A stretch of DNA of 6,121 nt from Spirochaetaceae bacterium. GTDB taxonomy: Bacteria; Spirochaetota; Spirochaetia; B11-G9. How positions within the stretch are numbered: position 1 is the stretch's first letter; each line of letters begins with the position of its first letter. Positions 4,995 to 6,121 of this stretch are shown piece after piece. The translations under genes were made by a program, and so were the position numbers. The stretch spans positions 1 to 6,121 of the forward strand of contig DAOWMA010000136.1 of assembly GCA_030643345.1 (NCBI GenBank). The letters run 5' to 3'. The notes under the pieces were generated by a model. That model was not told where the DNA came from. It made no database searches and saw only the letters and a list, made by a program, of their open reading frames with translations.

Positions 4995-6121
4995 ATGGCT
5001 GTATCTGTAAAAAGGATGGGAAATAAATTTTATCCCGACTCAAAAAGGGTTATCGCCCGTTTTTATATACCCGGCGGAGAAGGGAGAGGAAAATATATAA
5101 TTAAAAAAGTGCTTGCCCTTTCAGAAGAGGTTGTAGAAACAATTCTTAATCAGGTACTCAGAAATTTCGCTCAGCGGCATAGAAATATCACGAAAGAGTT
5201 TGAGAAAAATTTCAACAAAATAGTACACATATTAGACAGCTTAAATATTACTGCAAACTCACTATCCAGGGAACGAATATTATTAATAGGCTCATACTTC
5301 ACTCATGAGTATTCGATTGAATCTGCTGCTTTTTTTAATCCATCCATTGTTGAAGATCCCGATCAAACAAATCTGGAACAAGGACAAAAGAGAATAATCG
5401 TAAGCTTTCGTGCAACCGGAGAGGGACATATTTCCTCCATAGTTTTTAGAAGCGGAATTATTGATAAAAACAATGAATTGGTTTTTAAACCAGTCAATAC
5501 TCTTGTTGAACAACCGGATATAATAAAAATTTATTCATATAACAAAAGCAAATTCTATCTAAAACTGGATGAAATGAATATCCATAAAAGTATCGTAGAA
5601 ACAGTAATGAACAGGCTTGGCGATGATTTCACCTACAGTGAACTTCATGCAAGTATACATGAATGTGTAAAAAACGTTACTCTATCATACTCAAAAAAGA
5701 ATGTTATCCGGTCTCTAATCTGGCTTGCCAGCACTAATTACGAAATAACATTTTCGCTTGATACAGCACTTTCCGAACGGGTAATCTTCCCGGTTTCCGA
5801 TTCAGAAAAAAACGGTATTGAAGATGCCAGATTTGTTAAGTTTACAGATGATGACGGCAGTATAACCTATTATGCAACCTTTACTGCGTACAATGGATTT
5901 ACCATTTTACCAAAATTGCTTGAGACAAAGGATTTCTACCATTTCTCTGTGAGTCCCGTTTTTGGAAAATATGCACAAAACAAGGGGATGGCCCTTTTCC
6001 CAAGATCTCACGAATAGACGGCTTCAGCAATTATATAATGTTTTCGGAAAATGTCCAGGATTGGCAGCATGCAGAAAAAATTGAAGAACCGAAATATCCC
6101 TGGGAATTCGTACAAATCGGG
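4995..6121 (+). pseudogene. GH130 mannoside phosphorylase/glycosidase, frameshifted near 6005 and cut by window edge
   Basis: The first part (4995 to stop TAG 6015-6017) encodes 340 residues. It has an N-terminal helical extension (about 1-100, including QVLRNFAQRHRNITK) and then a GH130 five-bladed-propeller domain: FFNPSIVEDPDQ (113-124), FRATGEGHISSIVFRSG (138-154), NGIEDARF (273-280) and YYATFTAYNG (292-301). D277 in the EDxR motif is probably the catalytic acid by family analogy. GH130 enzymes phosphorolyse or hydrolyse beta-mannosides; I cannot name the linkage. After ALFPR (333-337) the frame ends in SHE and a stop, but the frame starting at 6005 reads ISRIDGFSNYIMFS and then PWEFVQIG to the window end, as expected for the next GH130 blades. 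About eight residues usually found between (KINGKYAM-like, from memory) are absent. This fits a deletion of about 25 nt, leaving a product that lacks an estimated 150 C-terminal residues. I chose ATG 4995 because AGAGAGGA lies upstream (11-nt spacing) and homologues start near here; ATG 4932 would add 21 hydrophobic, unsupported residues. Confidence 0.8.

Noticed and set aside
5994..6017. Programmed -1 ribosomal frameshift in the GH130 gene
   Set aside because: No in-frame X XXY YYZ slippery heptamer precedes the shift, and about eight conserved residues are also missing, which frameshifting would not explain.

Overview
The window holds a sugar-uptake and glycoside-breakdown locus made of two divergent arms around one control region at about 3394-3557. 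The sequence is moderately AT-rich (about 40% GC by eye). The binding protein is a lipoprotein with a spirochaete-like acidic, lysine-rich linker. The regulator also resembles proteins I associate with free-living spirochaetes. I therefore lean towards a spirochaete (Spirochaeta/Sediminispirochaeta type), with modest confidence; a Firmicute or Thermotogales-like anaerobe is not excluded.

Left arm (minus strand, read from about 3390 down to 1): a LacI-family repressor, then an ABC-transporter sugar-binding lipoprotein of the alpha-glucoside (AglE-like) type, then a MalF-type permease that runs off the left edge. The gaps are 47 and 118 nt, so this reads as one operon. The 118-nt gap contains a 30-nt stem-loop with no U-tract, more like an mRNA-stabilising or processing element than a terminator. 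The second permease expected for such an importer is not in the window and probably lies beyond base 1.

Control region: a sigma70-type promoter (TTGACA, 17 nt, TATTCT) drives the repressor operon. A 16-bp palindrome and a third matching half-site cover the -10 edge and the likely transcription start. This is the expected layout for an autoregulated LacI-family switch.

Right arm (plus strand): a complete NAD- and metal-dependent GH4 glycosidase with a CHEI active-site motif, then a GH130-type mannoside phosphorylase/glycosidase. The GH130 gene has a candidate promoter of its own. Its reading frame breaks at about 6005: conserved GH130-like sequence continues in another frame to the window end, and about eight expected residues are missing. 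It is therefore either a pseudogene made by a ~25-nt deletion or a sequence error.

Likely logic: the importer brings in an oligosaccharide, the repressor senses it or a product, and the GH4 and GH130 enzymes cleave it in the cytoplasm. The substrate is uncertain: the transporter suggests alpha-glucosides, GH130 suggests beta-mannosides, and the GH4 motif resembles one reported for alpha-galacturonidases. I see no CRISPR array, RNA gene, insertion sequence or defence system, and no clearly new type of system.
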